DNA of 64,000 nucleotides from IMG/VR virus record IMGVR_UViG_3300038441_001119, positions 62,001 through 126,000 of that record; one strand, 5' to 3'. The position numbers and the translations under genes are program-made. Of the stretch, positions 32,122 through 39,329 are shown in pieces; the first letter of the stretch is position 1, and every line of letters begins with the position of its first letter. The notes under the pieces were generated by a model. That model was not told where the DNA came from, searched no databases, and saw nothing but the letters and a program-made list of their open reading frames with translations. This DNA comes from a virus.

Positions 32122-32837
32122 GTCAGTTTCACTTCAGTTGCTTCTTCATGCACTTCCGCTTTCGGGGCTTCCATTGGAATATCCTTGAAGCGGACACTGG
32201 TGACACCGTTGCGGGTGCCCTTGATTTCTGCTGGCACATTCTCCAGACTTGCGCAACGCTGCAGAGCATTGAACAGCCAGAGCATGAAGCTACCAGCGTT
32301 GTGGTTGGCAATCGGCAGTTGAGGTGCTGACTCGATTGCTTCGACGGTATTGCAGCTTTCGCCGGGGCCACGACCATCAGGGACGATGTTGTGGCGCACG
32401 TATGGGTCGCGATAGGTATCACCCCATTCCGGTATGAATAGGTATGCCTCGGGGTCTTCTTCTTCATTGGCACCCCAGATGATCGGGATGTCCATGCGTT
32501 CCGCGATCTTTTTCGCGTAGCAGCGTGCGTCGTGGTTGTCGACAGCCACGAACAGAATCTTGACATCGTCAGGAAGCTCGGTCATGTCGGAGATATAGGT
32601 CTCCATGCATGTGATCTTCTTGTCGGTGAACTTATCGTACATCGAGGCGTAGACTTTCGCCTTGTTTTCCGAGTCACCAAAGTGTGCGCCGATTTGACGA
32701 AGAGTATTCTTCTTCTCAAACTTGTCGCCATCGATGAGGAGCAGGTTGTGCGTCATCATGAGGGCGGGCAGGATGTGGGAGGTGACTCCTCCACAACCGA
32801 TAATGGCGATTGTATCAAAGGATCGTTCGATCTTCAT
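32118..32837 (-). CDS. E1-like (ThiF/MoeB superfamily) activating enzyme
   Basis: 239 residues. Nucleotide-binding GxGG motif (G14-C-G-G17 in AIIGCGGVTSHILPAL), LLIDGDKF with D36 and D38, then N44 and R47-Q48 in KKNTLRQ, as in E1/ThiF adenylating enzymes. C162 in GPGESCNTVEAIESAPQLPI sits where PRTRC-type ThiF proteins carry a conserved Cys and is the candidate thioester site. It would adenylate the C-terminus of a ubiquitin-like protein and pass it to an E2. Lies between the E2-like and JAB genes. Confidence 0.85.
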   Translation of the reverse strand: MKIERSFDTIAIIGCGGVTSHILPALMMTHNLLLIDGDKFEKKNTLRQIGAHFGDSENKAKVYASMYDKFTDKKITCMETYISDMTELPDDVKILFVAVDNHDARCYAKKIAERMDIPIIWGANEEEDPEAYLFIPEWGDTYRDPYVRHNIVPDGRGPGESCNTVEAIESAPQLPIANHNAGSFMLWLFNALQRCASLENVPAEIKGTRNGVTSVRFKDIPMEAPKAEVHEEATEVKLT

Positions 32838-32846
32838 GAGTGGGTG

Positions 32847-33062
32847 TTACAGAGACTTGGACTGGTAGGTGGGGTTGTGTTTAGCAAAGATATCCCCGAG
32901 GATGCGGAGAGTTTTGCTAGGGATTTTGGGTGCTGGTTTCGGAGTCGTGAACTCCGTGATTCCTGCGGACAGGATATCAGCTGCGGCTTTGTCAGTGGGG
33001 GCTGCGCGGGCTTTAGCTGCTAGTGCGAGGAAGAAATCCCCGTCTTTTTTCTTAGCTGCCAT
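32847..33062 (-). CDS. Small protein of the ubiquitin-like operon, 71 aa
   Basis: Basic, Ala/Lys/Pro-rich (MAAKKKDGDFFLALAAKARA), ending KTLRILGDIFAKHNPTYQS. Tightly packed between the E2-like and E1-like genes with gaps of 3 and 9 bases. Not recognised; an accessory subunit is a guess from position. Confidence 0.6.
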   Translation of the reverse strand: MAAKKKDGDFFLALAAKARAAPTDKAAADILSAGITEFTTPKPAPKIPSKTLRILGDIFAKHNPTYQSKSL

Positions 33063-33065
33063 TTA

Positions 33066-34016
33066 TCAATCCCAGATAGGAGGGAGGGTTGCGGTGACCG
33101 TGCGAGCAATGGTTTTGGGGAACACAATGTGTAGATAGGGAGCAAGATCCCCTTCGTCAGCAATGCGTACTTCAGCGGTCATACCTGTCATCGTCTTGGA
33201 GACATCGAGGTTACCGGGAGATTCTTCGAGGTCGATGAAGACGTCGTTGAGACCGCGTGGTCCGAAAGCACCACGGGAAACCTGCGGGGACATACAGATG
33301 CGCCCGTCGTCGAAGATGTTATAAAGCGGAGGCTGATACAGGCGCTTGGTGGACTGCTCGACCATGTAGATGTACTGGGAGACATATCCCGGTTCACTGC
33401 GAGAACCAGCCTGCTCGGGATGGCTCTGACGTTGAACGAACATCACTTTGTCAAAGCCACACTCCTTGGCATTGATCGCGCACTTCCAGTTCATGGAGTT
33501 CTGGTTGAGATAGTGTCTGGAGTACTCCAGACCACCGCGATCCATATTGCTGGTGTATGGCTTGAACTTGATGGTTTTCGAAGCACCATCCCAGTAAGGA
33601 ACAAATGCACCGTTCCAAGTGCAGTAGTCCATGATCCAGATCTGCCAGATTTCACCGGCACGTTTCCACATCGACCATTTGATGTCTTGTGCGACACCAT
33701 CCACCTGAACCATCCGTTCAGTGGCCCTCATGATAGGTTCGAATGTGTCGCCACCAGTGATGTGCGAAGCGGCGATCTGTTCCACTTCCTCAATGGTGAT
33801 TTTGGCAAGGGTGAACTCACCGGGTTTGACCGATGGCATGAAGGCCATCATTGACGTTGCTGGTTTGTCCACTCCGATCACGAAACTACTCGCAGCAGGA
33901 CGCTGGATAGCTTCATAAACGATTGCATCGCCAGCAGGCGGTGCAGGTGGCGGACCTCCAGCGATATCAGCTGCGACTGCGGCAGCTTCTTCTTGTGGGG
34001 CAGCGGTTGCGCTCAT
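33066..34016 (-). CDS. E2-like protein (PRTRC protein B / Prok-E2 type)
   Basis: 316 residues. Pro/Ala-rich N-terminus (1-35), then a mixed fold ending in PPLYNIFDDGRICMSPQVSR, with C241 in a position matching the PxxNVYDxGRxCxG segment of PRTRC protein B, a proposed E2-like family in which that Cys carries the ubiquitin-like protein. Other Cys residues (C132, C179, C186) do not sit in such a motif. The assignment rests on this segment plus adjacency to a ubiquitin-like, an E1-like and a JAB gene; overall similarity is remote. Confidence 0.55.
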   Translation of the reverse strand: MSATAAPQEEAAAVAADIAGGPPPAPPAGDAIVYEAIQRPAASSFVIGVDKPATSMMAFMPSVKPGEFTLAKITIEEVEQIAASHITGGDTFEPIMRATERMVQVDGVAQDIKWSMWKRAGEIWQIWIMDYCTWNGAFVPYWDGASKTIKFKPYTSNMDRGGLEYSRHYLNQNSMNWKCAINAKECGFDKVMFVQRQSHPEQAGSRSEPGYVSQYIYMVEQSTKRLYQPPLYNIFDDGRICMSPQVSRGAFGPRGLNDVFIDLEESPGNLDVSKTMTGMTAEVRIADEGDLAPYLHIVFPKTIARTVTATLPPIWD

Positions 34017-34047
34017 TTAGGGTGTTGTAGATAAAAACAAAGAAAGA

Positions 34048-34077
34048 GGGGTGACACACGTTTCCGCATGTCACCCC
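34048..34077 (-). terminator. Terminator between ubiquitin-like and E2-like genes
   Basis: 9-bp stem GGGGTGACA/TGTCACCCC, then CTTTCTTTGTTTTTATC on the minus strand. Suggests that the ubiquitin-like gene is also made as a separate short mRNA. Confidence 0.75.
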
Positions 34078-34123
34078 CGCAGTTTGTTGCCACCTCCGAT
34101 ATGGACTATCAAAGGTAGCCCGT

Positions 34124-34154
34124 GAGTGAGGTTCAGTCTTCCCGAACCTCACTC
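34124..34154 (-). terminator. Hairpin after the ubiquitin-like gene
   Basis: Perfect 11-bp stem GAGTGAGGTTC/GAACCTCACTC with a 9-base loop, 7 bases past the stop. No U-tract. Probably protects the mRNA 3' end or acts with the 34048 terminator. Confidence 0.6.
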
Positions 34155-34161
34155 TGGATAA

Positions 34162-34611
34162 TTATGCCAATGCCTTGGACGAGGCGACGGTTTGGACAGT
34201 GATGACATCACCGGCCGAAAGCGTCACGTTGGATTCAGAGCCGTTGACGAACACGCGGATGTTCGAAGGAAGAGCGAAGTCCTCCTTGAACTGACGGTCG
34301 TTTTGAAGCGTAGAGGTGGTGGTGCCGTACGGGACGTAGAAGTCGCTGCGGTTGCCATTGACATGGACAATCACTTTGACACGTGCAGCTGCCTTGGACG
34401 AGGCAACGGTTTGCACTTCGACGATGTCCGAAGCGGCGAGTCGCTTGTCCGCAGTAGAACCGTTAACGATAATACGGATGTTCGAAGGAAGAGCGAAGTC
34501 CTCCTTGAACTGCCGATCACTGGCGAGAGCCGAGGCGTAGGTACCGGTTGGAACCCACCAGGTGTTGGTATTGCCGTTGATTTTGACTGCGATTTTGATG
34601 CGAGCTGCCAT
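34162..34611 (-). CDS. Tandem ubiquitin-like (beta-grasp) protein
   Basis: 149 residues from the ATG at 34611; the longer frame has an unlikely N-terminus crossing promoter-like sequence. Two near-identical repeats, about 4-74 and 77-149, each with a beta hairpin (RIKIAVKINGN / RVKVIVHVNGN), helix DRQFKEDFALPSNIR, a central strand and a final strand EVQTVASSK / TVQTVASSK. Size, pattern and the double-domain layout resemble ISG15 and BilA-type proteins or PRTRC protein C. The C-terminus is SSKALA, not Gly-Gly, so conjugation would need trimming or different chemistry. The same domain recurs in the 25381 protein. Confidence 0.65.
   Translation of the reverse strand: MAARIKIAVKINGNTNTWWVPTGTYASALASDRQFKEDFALPSNIRIIVNGSTADKRLAASDIVEVQTVASSKAAARVKVIVHVNGNRSDFYVPYGTTTSTLQNDRQFKEDFALPSNIRVFVNGSESNVTLSAGDVITVQTVASSKALA
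34256..34512 (-). repeat. Direct repeats inside the ubiquitin-like gene
   Basis: A 38-base perfect direct repeat (34256-34293 and 34475-34512), offset 219 bp (73 codons); another shared block surrounds 34172 and 34391 at the same offset. Shows a fairly recent in-frame tandem duplication of the domain. Confidence 0.85.
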
Positions 34612-34655
34612 ATAGGTGGTTGTGTCTGTGTAGTGTGGTGTGCTCCTTGGAGCGG

Positions 34656-34663
34656 TATATATA
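34656..34663 (-). promoter_or_regulatory. Possible promoter of the ubiquitin-like gene
   Basis: Minus-strand GTCTGTATATATACC, followed by the palindrome GCTCC-AA-GGAGC. It has the TATATA core but not the full G-T-G-C prefix; a weaker GCTGCTATAG lies at 34751. About 45 bases before the start codon. Confidence 0.35.
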
Positions 34664-34760
34664 CAGACGCTCTCCCCTACAGGAGATGTTTTTAAAATGC
34701 CAACCACATGATGCCGAAAGTAATCCTAGAGGATTAAGTGCTTACGCACTCTATAGCAGC

Positions 34761-35207
34761 TTAGGCAGCAACCTTTGGAGTAAGGTCGATGAACTGAGCG
34801 GCGGCGCCAATTCCATGGCTGGTGATGATTTCGCGAACACGTCGCTTGCCGCTAATGGAGAGACCGCGAACGGGGTTCCAGTAGTAGCCAGTGTCGTGTA
34901 GCTGCGTCAGATCCCGGAGGAATCCAACGGGAAGGTCTGCGACGGCGTGGTGCAGGTAGTGGCGGTATCGAGGCGACAGCAACGATTCAGCACCAAGACC
35001 TGAGCCATTCACACCGTCGGCCAACATCTGCTCAACGTCGGCGAATCGTCCAAGAGCGCAACACTCACCCTTCAGGTTGAAGAGTTTGTTAGGCACCCGA
35101 CGCTTGGTATCCGCACCGTAATGCGAGATGGTGTCGTCGAGGGCATGCGCCATACGATGGGATTGAGGAATTTCGGAGCTGTAGCAAGGGGCGAGATTTA
35201 GAGCCAT
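34761..35207 (-). CDS. Hypothetical protein, 148 aa
   Basis: Starts MALNLAPCYSSEIPQSHRMA. Mostly helical, with several His residues (RYRHYLHHAVADL). The 125 bases upstream (35208-35332) hold a GGTGATG/CATCACC hairpin but no gene. Function unknown. Confidence 0.6.
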   Translation of the reverse strand: MALNLAPCYSSEIPQSHRMAHALDDTISHYGADTKRRVPNKLFNLKGECCALGRFADVEQMLADGVNGSGLGAESLLSPRYRHYLHHAVADLPVGFLRDLTQLHDTGYYWNPVRGLSISGKRRVREIITSHGIGAAAQFIDLTPKVAA

Positions 35208-35332
35208 TCTCTTTTATTAGGTGATGGGGTTGTTACATCACCAGATGGACCCCGGAACTGTCCTTCTGATGTCTCCGACCAAAGGCACTGATCGTGACGA
35301 TAATATACCTGAATACCACAAGAAGGGTTATC

Positions 35333-35536
35333 TTAACCGAGGCTCAGCGTATAGCACACAACTCGGTAATTCGCAGGGTTGCGATTGTAGCGGCTCTTCT
35401 CTTGTCGAGCGAGGCTACGGGTCGGTTGTACGGACGCAATGGTACCGTTGTCTTTACGTAGAACAGCCCAGAGACGTTCTGGCTCTGGCAGGTTGTAGAT
35501 AGTACCTTCTTGTTTTTTGATGCTAGTGCTTTGCAT
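35333..35536 (-). CDS. Small basic protein, 67 aa
   Basis: Starts MQSTSIKKQEGTIYNLPEPE; rich in Arg, Asn and Tyr. Follows the 35540 gene by three bases. A second overlapping frame on the same strand is less likely. Function unknown. Confidence 0.5.
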   Translation of the reverse strand: MQSTSIKKQEGTIYNLPEPERLWAVLRKDNGTIASVQPTRSLARQEKSRYNRNPANYRVVCYTLSLG

Positions 35537-35539
35537 TGT

Positions 35540-36322
35540 TTATGTTCCCAGTAACTCACACTGTCTCTCGAACGGGAGTGTCGAGAAAAGTGTGAAACCA
35601 GTTCCCATCGCTTCCACGGCTCGTGCCGCTTCAGACCCCGCTACTTGTCCTGACCGTAGCGGTTGGGCGAAACTTTTATCGGTGGTCCGGAAAATCAGAC
35701 CGTGCGGATCGAACGGAAGTCCGATGTCATCCGCCTCCTTTTTGGAGAAGACGACCTTGCTGAAACGCAAATCGTGATCTTGGATCAGTTTGATCTGCGT
35801 ACTTTCAGTAGACGCAACCAGAGAGAAATTGAGTGGGACCTTATCCCGGTTGTTCACCCAGTAGCCGAGGCTAGTAGTCTGGGCGTGGAACTTGACCTCA
35901 GGATGTTCGGATGCTGCTTTCATCCAAGCCTTGAAGTAGTTCTCTGAAAAGAAGTCGCCCGAATAATGGACGATCATTTCCTTTGCATCCTTGGGGATGT
36001 TATTGCTGATGATGCCAGCCATCTCATCAACCGAGTCTCCTGCTGCAGCGAGCACTGCATAGTTCCTCTGGCGTCGATTGTAGATGTGGGGCGCCAGTTC
36101 CATGACGGCGCTATAGCACGTAAACCTTTCACCTGACTCTAGTGCAAGGGTGGACACGATCTCTCCCTCTAGGCGCTGACTGTGCACCTTGGAGAGAGAA
36201 CCTACGCCGCGATATGGACAGGTCCAGCCAGCGGGTAGGGAGAAGGTCAGGACATTTTTATCGACGTATGGTGCTCCAGCTTCAAAGAAGAGGCTATCGT
36301 CGCACAGGGTGAGATCAATCAT
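35540..36322 (-). CDS. Phage Gp88-like protein
   Basis: 260 residues. The pattern SLPAGWTCPYRG near the N-terminus, IVHYSGDFFSENYFKAWMKA in the middle, a K/HAQTTSLGYW strand and NFSLVASTES resembles the phage 'Gene product 88' family (SGDFxxxxYxxxW... block and NFxLxxS). The usual second Cys cluster of that family is reduced. The biochemical role of the family is not established. ATGA overlap with the upstream gene. Confidence 0.5.
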   Translation of the reverse strand: MIDLTLCDDSLFFEAGAPYVDKNVLTFSLPAGWTCPYRGVGSLSKVHSQRLEGEIVSTLALESGERFTCYSAVMELAPHIYNRRQRNYAVLAAAGDSVDEMAGIISNNIPKDAKEMIVHYSGDFFSENYFKAWMKAASEHPEVKFHAQTTSLGYWVNNRDKVPLNFSLVASTESTQIKLIQDHDLRFSKVVFSKKEADDIGLPFDPHGLIFRTTDKSFAQPLRSGQVAGSEAARAVEAMGTGFTLFSTLPFERQCELLGT

Positions 36323-36585
36323 GTGGTGAGAATAAAACTAGCTACGTACCCACGAACATGTGGTGGGCAGGCTTCCAGTCTTGGATATATCACCAATGAA
36401 GATTTGTCGTTTGCCGGTCGATAGAATACCACGGGAAGCTGCTGTTCCCTAAATGCCAAAAACGTCGAGGGGTTAACCTCGACGAGACGACAGTGTTCAG
36501 CGAGAGCATACCGACTACCCTCGCTTTTAACAAACTCTTCAATCTCTCGGTTAGAGATCTTGTTCGAGAATAATTTCCGTTTCAC
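36319..36585 (-). CDS. Hypothetical protein, 88 aa
   Basis: Basic N-terminus (MKRKLFSNKISNREIEEF), mixed fold, ends ASFILTT. Overlaps the upstream gene by 35 bases. Function unknown. Confidence 0.6.
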   Translation of the reverse strand: MKRKLFSNKISNREIEEFVKSEGSRYALAEHCRLVEVNPSTFLAFREQQLPVVFYRPANDKSSLVIYPRLEACPPHVRGYVASFILTT

Positions 36586-36784
36586 TTCCGGCGTTGGTGA
36601 TCAGCGCAACGAACTCCATGTCTTTCGTTCGGTCGGCTGCATATTCGTCGGTAAGGTCCTCCTGAATCTCTTTAATGAACTTAGCCTCGGATGTGTTGTA
36701 CACACGGGTGACCGAGATGTATTGCTCATCGTCTACGAGGTAGTCAGGGAGACGGAAGATTGCTGTCGCTTTTTTGGTCATCAC
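36551..36784 (-). CDS. Hypothetical protein, 77 aa
   Basis: Starts MMTKKATAIFRLPDYLVDDE; acidic C-terminus (ETEIILEQDL). First gene after a promoter-like motif with a 63-base leader. Function unknown. Confidence 0.6.
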   Translation of the reverse strand: MMTKKATAIFRLPDYLVDDEQYISVTRVYNTSEAKFIKEIQEDLTDEYAADRTKDMEFVALITNAGSETEIILEQDL

Positions 36785-36847
36785 TTAAAAAGGATTAACC
36801 AATGGGCGTAGACACATTGTTGTGACATATATGTTTACGCTCATTAG

Positions 36848-36857
36848 TATATAACAC
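36848..36857 (-). promoter_or_regulatory. Promoter-like motif GTGTTATATA
   Basis: Minus-strand TTGTGTTATATACTAATGAGCG. Shares both the core and the downstream TAATGAGC block with the 8529 site. Drives the 36551-34761 gene run. Confidence 0.55.
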
Positions 36858-36882
36858 AAATACGCTTTTTTTGCCTATTTGC

Positions 36883-37335
36883 TTATGGTTGGATTACGCG
36901 TGCTTTTGGACCGTAAACTCGTTCGATGTATTTGACACCGTCACGAGCAAGGTCGCGGTTGGTAATGATCAGATGACCATCTTCACCAATGGCAACCGCT
37001 TTGCGTTTCTTGAGTGCTTCGCGGGCACGTGCGGTTTCACGAGGAGAGTTCGAGTGCTTGAGGATAAGCTCATCAGGCGTGGTCGGATCTTCAATGGTTT
37101 CAGCTGCGTAAACTTCGAGGGCAACTTCGTGAACCTTTGCAGCTTTAGCGGCATCTTCCTGCGAGGGAGCTTCCAGTTGCTTAGCTGCTTCTGCTTGTAC
37201 CTGATCTAGCAGAGCTTGGATTTCGATATCTTCCTGAATACGCGCAGTAGCTTCTGCAATGATATCAAGTTCTGTAACCTTCTCAGCCTTTGGCTTTCGG
37301 GTACGCTTTTTCTTAGGGGTGCTGTCTTCGGACAT
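36883..37335 (-). CDS. Charged helical protein, 150 aa
   Basis: Start at the ATG at 37335 (MSEDSTPKKKRTRKPK), after the stop of the upstream gene. A basic tail is followed by a long Ala/Glu/Gln helix (IQALLDQVQAEAAKQLEAPS) and a basic C-terminus. Possibly nucleic-acid binding or oligomerising; function unknown. Confidence 0.6.
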   Translation of the reverse strand: MSEDSTPKKKRTRKPKAEKVTELDIIAEATARIQEDIEIQALLDQVQAEAAKQLEAPSQEDAAKAAKVHEVALEVYAAETIEDPTTPDELILKHSNSPRETARAREALKKRKAVAIGEDGHLIITNRDLARDGVKYIERVYGPKARVIQP

Positions 37336-37366
37336 AGGCCGTGTATCGTTTATTTTTGGAAATGTG

Positions 37367-37846
37367 TCAACTATGTTTTTTACGCTTAGTGTCAGAGATT
37401 CCAAAAATCTCTTGTCCTATAACCATGAAGGCAGCCGGATCTTGAGGTTCCCCCACGAAATAGTGTGGGAGTTTCTTGGCTGATTTCCAGAACTCTGCGT
37501 AGTCCTCGTCGTCGATCTTAACGCTATGCGACTCAGCTTGTTTGTTACCCTGAGCGTCGATGATCTTGCTTGCCCTGATCTGCGGGTACTGCATACGTAC
37601 AGTTTCACTCTGACGCCATTTTTGCCAAATGCTGAACGCAAGCGGACCGGCATGGGACTCATTGTCCGCGTACACAAAAACACCATCGTATCCTTGCTCA
37701 GACGCAGACTCGTCAACGGGAAGTCGAACGTAGAATGGCAGCATTGCTCGTTCTACGGTAGTGCCTCCGCCTTTCATCCTAAACCTCGCCAGCTTACGTT
37801 TACACGCAGTGGCAGTCATTCCTTTAATCTCAATATTACCGGGCAT
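37367..37846 (-). CDS. Hypothetical protein, 159 aa
   Basis: Start at the ATG at 37846 just after the upstream TAA (MPGNIEIKGMTATACKRKLA). Contains PFYVRLPVDESASEQGYDGV and a basic C-terminus. Its genomic partner is the acidic-tailed protein upstream. Function unknown. Confidence 0.6.
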   Translation of the reverse strand: MPGNIEIKGMTATACKRKLARFRMKGGGTTVERAMLPFYVRLPVDESASEQGYDGVFVYADNESHAGPLAFSIWQKWRQSETVRMQYPQIRASKIIDAQGNKQAESHSVKIDDEDYAEFWKSAKKLPHYFVGEPQDPAAFMVIGQEIFGISDTKRKKHS

Positions 37847-37847
37847 A

Positions 37848-38816
37848 TTAGTCTTCCTTTTCTTTGTCGAAATAGTCCTCATCCTCATCATCGTCCACGT
37901 CGTTATCGCGGTCTTTCAGGATGGTGTCGATGATGCTGCTTCCAAAGTCTTCGTCATCATCATCCTCATCGTCTTCATCAAGTCCACCTCCTTGGACCAT
38001 AGCTTGGAACAATCCGAATGAGGCACGTTCGTCGTCTTCATCCTCATCAAAGTCCTGCGGTTGGGCAGCAGCAGCGTCCGTACGTGGGACAAAGTCCTGT
38101 GCAATGAAGTAAGATTCGAGCTTCTGGTCGGACAGAGCTGAGTTAAGCAGGACGTTTACGATATCCACAGGAATACCGTCTCCGTACTTGTGGTCCGCGT
38201 CTTCGTAAATCAGGCGGTCAAAGTCGAGAGTAAGCTTGGTGCCTTTAGGGAGCTTACCGTACTTACGCTGAAGAGTGACTTTCGTAGGGGTTCCTTGGTA
38301 GAAGTCAATCCGACCAGACGGTAGTAGGCTGATTCCACTGTTGTCGCCTTCATCACGCGAAAGGAAAGTCATGGACTGCACAATGGGTACGACTTCCTTG
38401 TTAAGGGTATCGAAAAGCAGTATAAAATAAAGTTTGGCGAGTTGTTTGGAAGCACAGCCCTTGACCAACACTCCATTGGCGGCAAGTTGCTCTTCTTCAA
38501 TGAACTCTTCCCCTTCTGGGATCAGTTCCGCAGATCCGTGGATGGTGAGACATCCCGGGGTAATGGAGATGTTATGCATGATGGTCTTGACGATCTCAAG
38601 ACGTGAGGTTTTCTTTCGTTCTAGGAAAGTCGCGATAGCCTCATTGGCGTAAAGATCAGGCAGTTCCTTTTCGACGATGGCTCTGAGAATATCGTTCTCA
38701 GGAAGTCCTTGATCGTCAATGGCAACTAAAAAAGAACTCAACGCTGGGACCAGTTCCGCGAGCTGTCGCATCGCGGGGTCTAGGAAGAGTTTGGAGGCAG
38801 GGTCGTTGCGTTTCAT
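37848..38816 (-). CDS. Hypothetical protein with long acidic C-terminal tail, 322 aa
   Basis: Residues 1-240 are a mixed fold with a beta-rich centre (SGRIDFYQGTPTKVTLQRKY); the last 75 are dominated by Asp and Glu (EDDERASF, DEDDEDDDDEDF). Acidic tails of this kind are typical of single-stranded DNA-binding proteins, where they recruit partners, but no OB-fold signature is clear. Other roles such as DNA mimicry are possible. Confidence 0.6.
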   Translation of the reverse strand: MKRNDPASKLFLDPAMRQLAELVPALSSFLVAIDDQGLPENDILRAIVEKELPDLYANEAIATFLERKKTSRLEIVKTIMHNISITPGCLTIHGSAELIPEGEEFIEEEQLAANGVLVKGCASKQLAKLYFILLFDTLNKEVVPIVQSMTFLSRDEGDNSGISLLPSGRIDFYQGTPTKVTLQRKYGKLPKGTKLTLDFDRLIYEDADHKYGDGIPVDIVNVLLNSALSDQKLESYFIAQDFVPRTDAAAAQPQDFDEDEDDERASFGLFQAMVQGGGLDEDDEDDDDEDFGSSIIDTILKDRDNDVDDDEDEDYFDKEKED

Positions 38817-38862
38817 TTGCGTCGACCCTACCTCCTAGTCATTCTTTGTCAAAGGAAAAGTT

Positions 38863-39192
38863 TCAGATTCCTGCGAATTCTGTAATCTGATCCAGACGTT
38901 CCGTATCCCGCTCAGTGAGACCGACAATCGCGGTCCCTTTAAGCAGTCTGATAGGAATAGTTTCACGAACACCTTTCACTTCCACCACCAGCGTCGTACT
39001 ACCGACGAGAGTTGCTGGAAGGTCCGGAATGACCGCGTCAATTGGCGCGTCACCCGACATAATCTTCAACTTGCCATCCACCACTCGATACTCCGGTGAA
39101 GGAGCGGCTGACGAGGGAGGCGGCTGGGGCTTTTGTGGTTCTGCGTCCACGTGGAGCTTACCACCAACGATTTTATGGGATGGAGTCTTCAT
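38863..39192 (-). CDS. Hypothetical protein, 109 aa
   Basis: Pro/Ser-rich linker flanked by two similar segments, HKIVGGKLHVDAEP and YRVVDGKLKIMSGD, an internal short repeat of xxVxGKLxx. Beta-rich C-terminus (TTLVVEVKGVRETIPIRLL). Function unknown. Confidence 0.6.
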   Translation of the reverse strand: MKTPSHKIVGGKLHVDAEPQKPQPPPSSAAPSPEYRVVDGKLKIMSGDAPIDAVIPDLPATLVGSTTLVVEVKGVRETIPIRLLKGTAIVGLTERDTERLDQITEFAGI

Positions 39193-39213
39193 ACTGGCTT
39201 GGCTGTGTGTAAC

Positions 39214-39327
39214 TTATATTGTTGCAAGTACTTGCGAGACCTGCTTTGCGTGCAACATACCGGGACTGATAATGAATGCCTTAGGGATATTAAAATATTC
39301 CCCTGCAGTAGTCTTGCAAGTATTCAC
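39214..39327 (-). CDS. Small protein, 37 aa, GTG start
   Basis: Frame from GTG at 39327 (MNTCKTTAGEYFNIPKAFII) to TAA, filling the gap between two genes, starting 3 bases after the upstream stop. Coding-like composition; no homology claim. Function unknown. Confidence 0.45.
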   Translation of the reverse strand: MNTCKTTAGEYFNIPKAFIISPGMLHAKQVSQVLATI

Positions 39328-39329
39328 TA

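Noticed and set aside
36107-36118. GTGCTATAG promoter-like match inside the Gp88-like gene
   Set aside because: It lies in the middle of a coding region with no downstream gene boundary, so it is probably a chance match.
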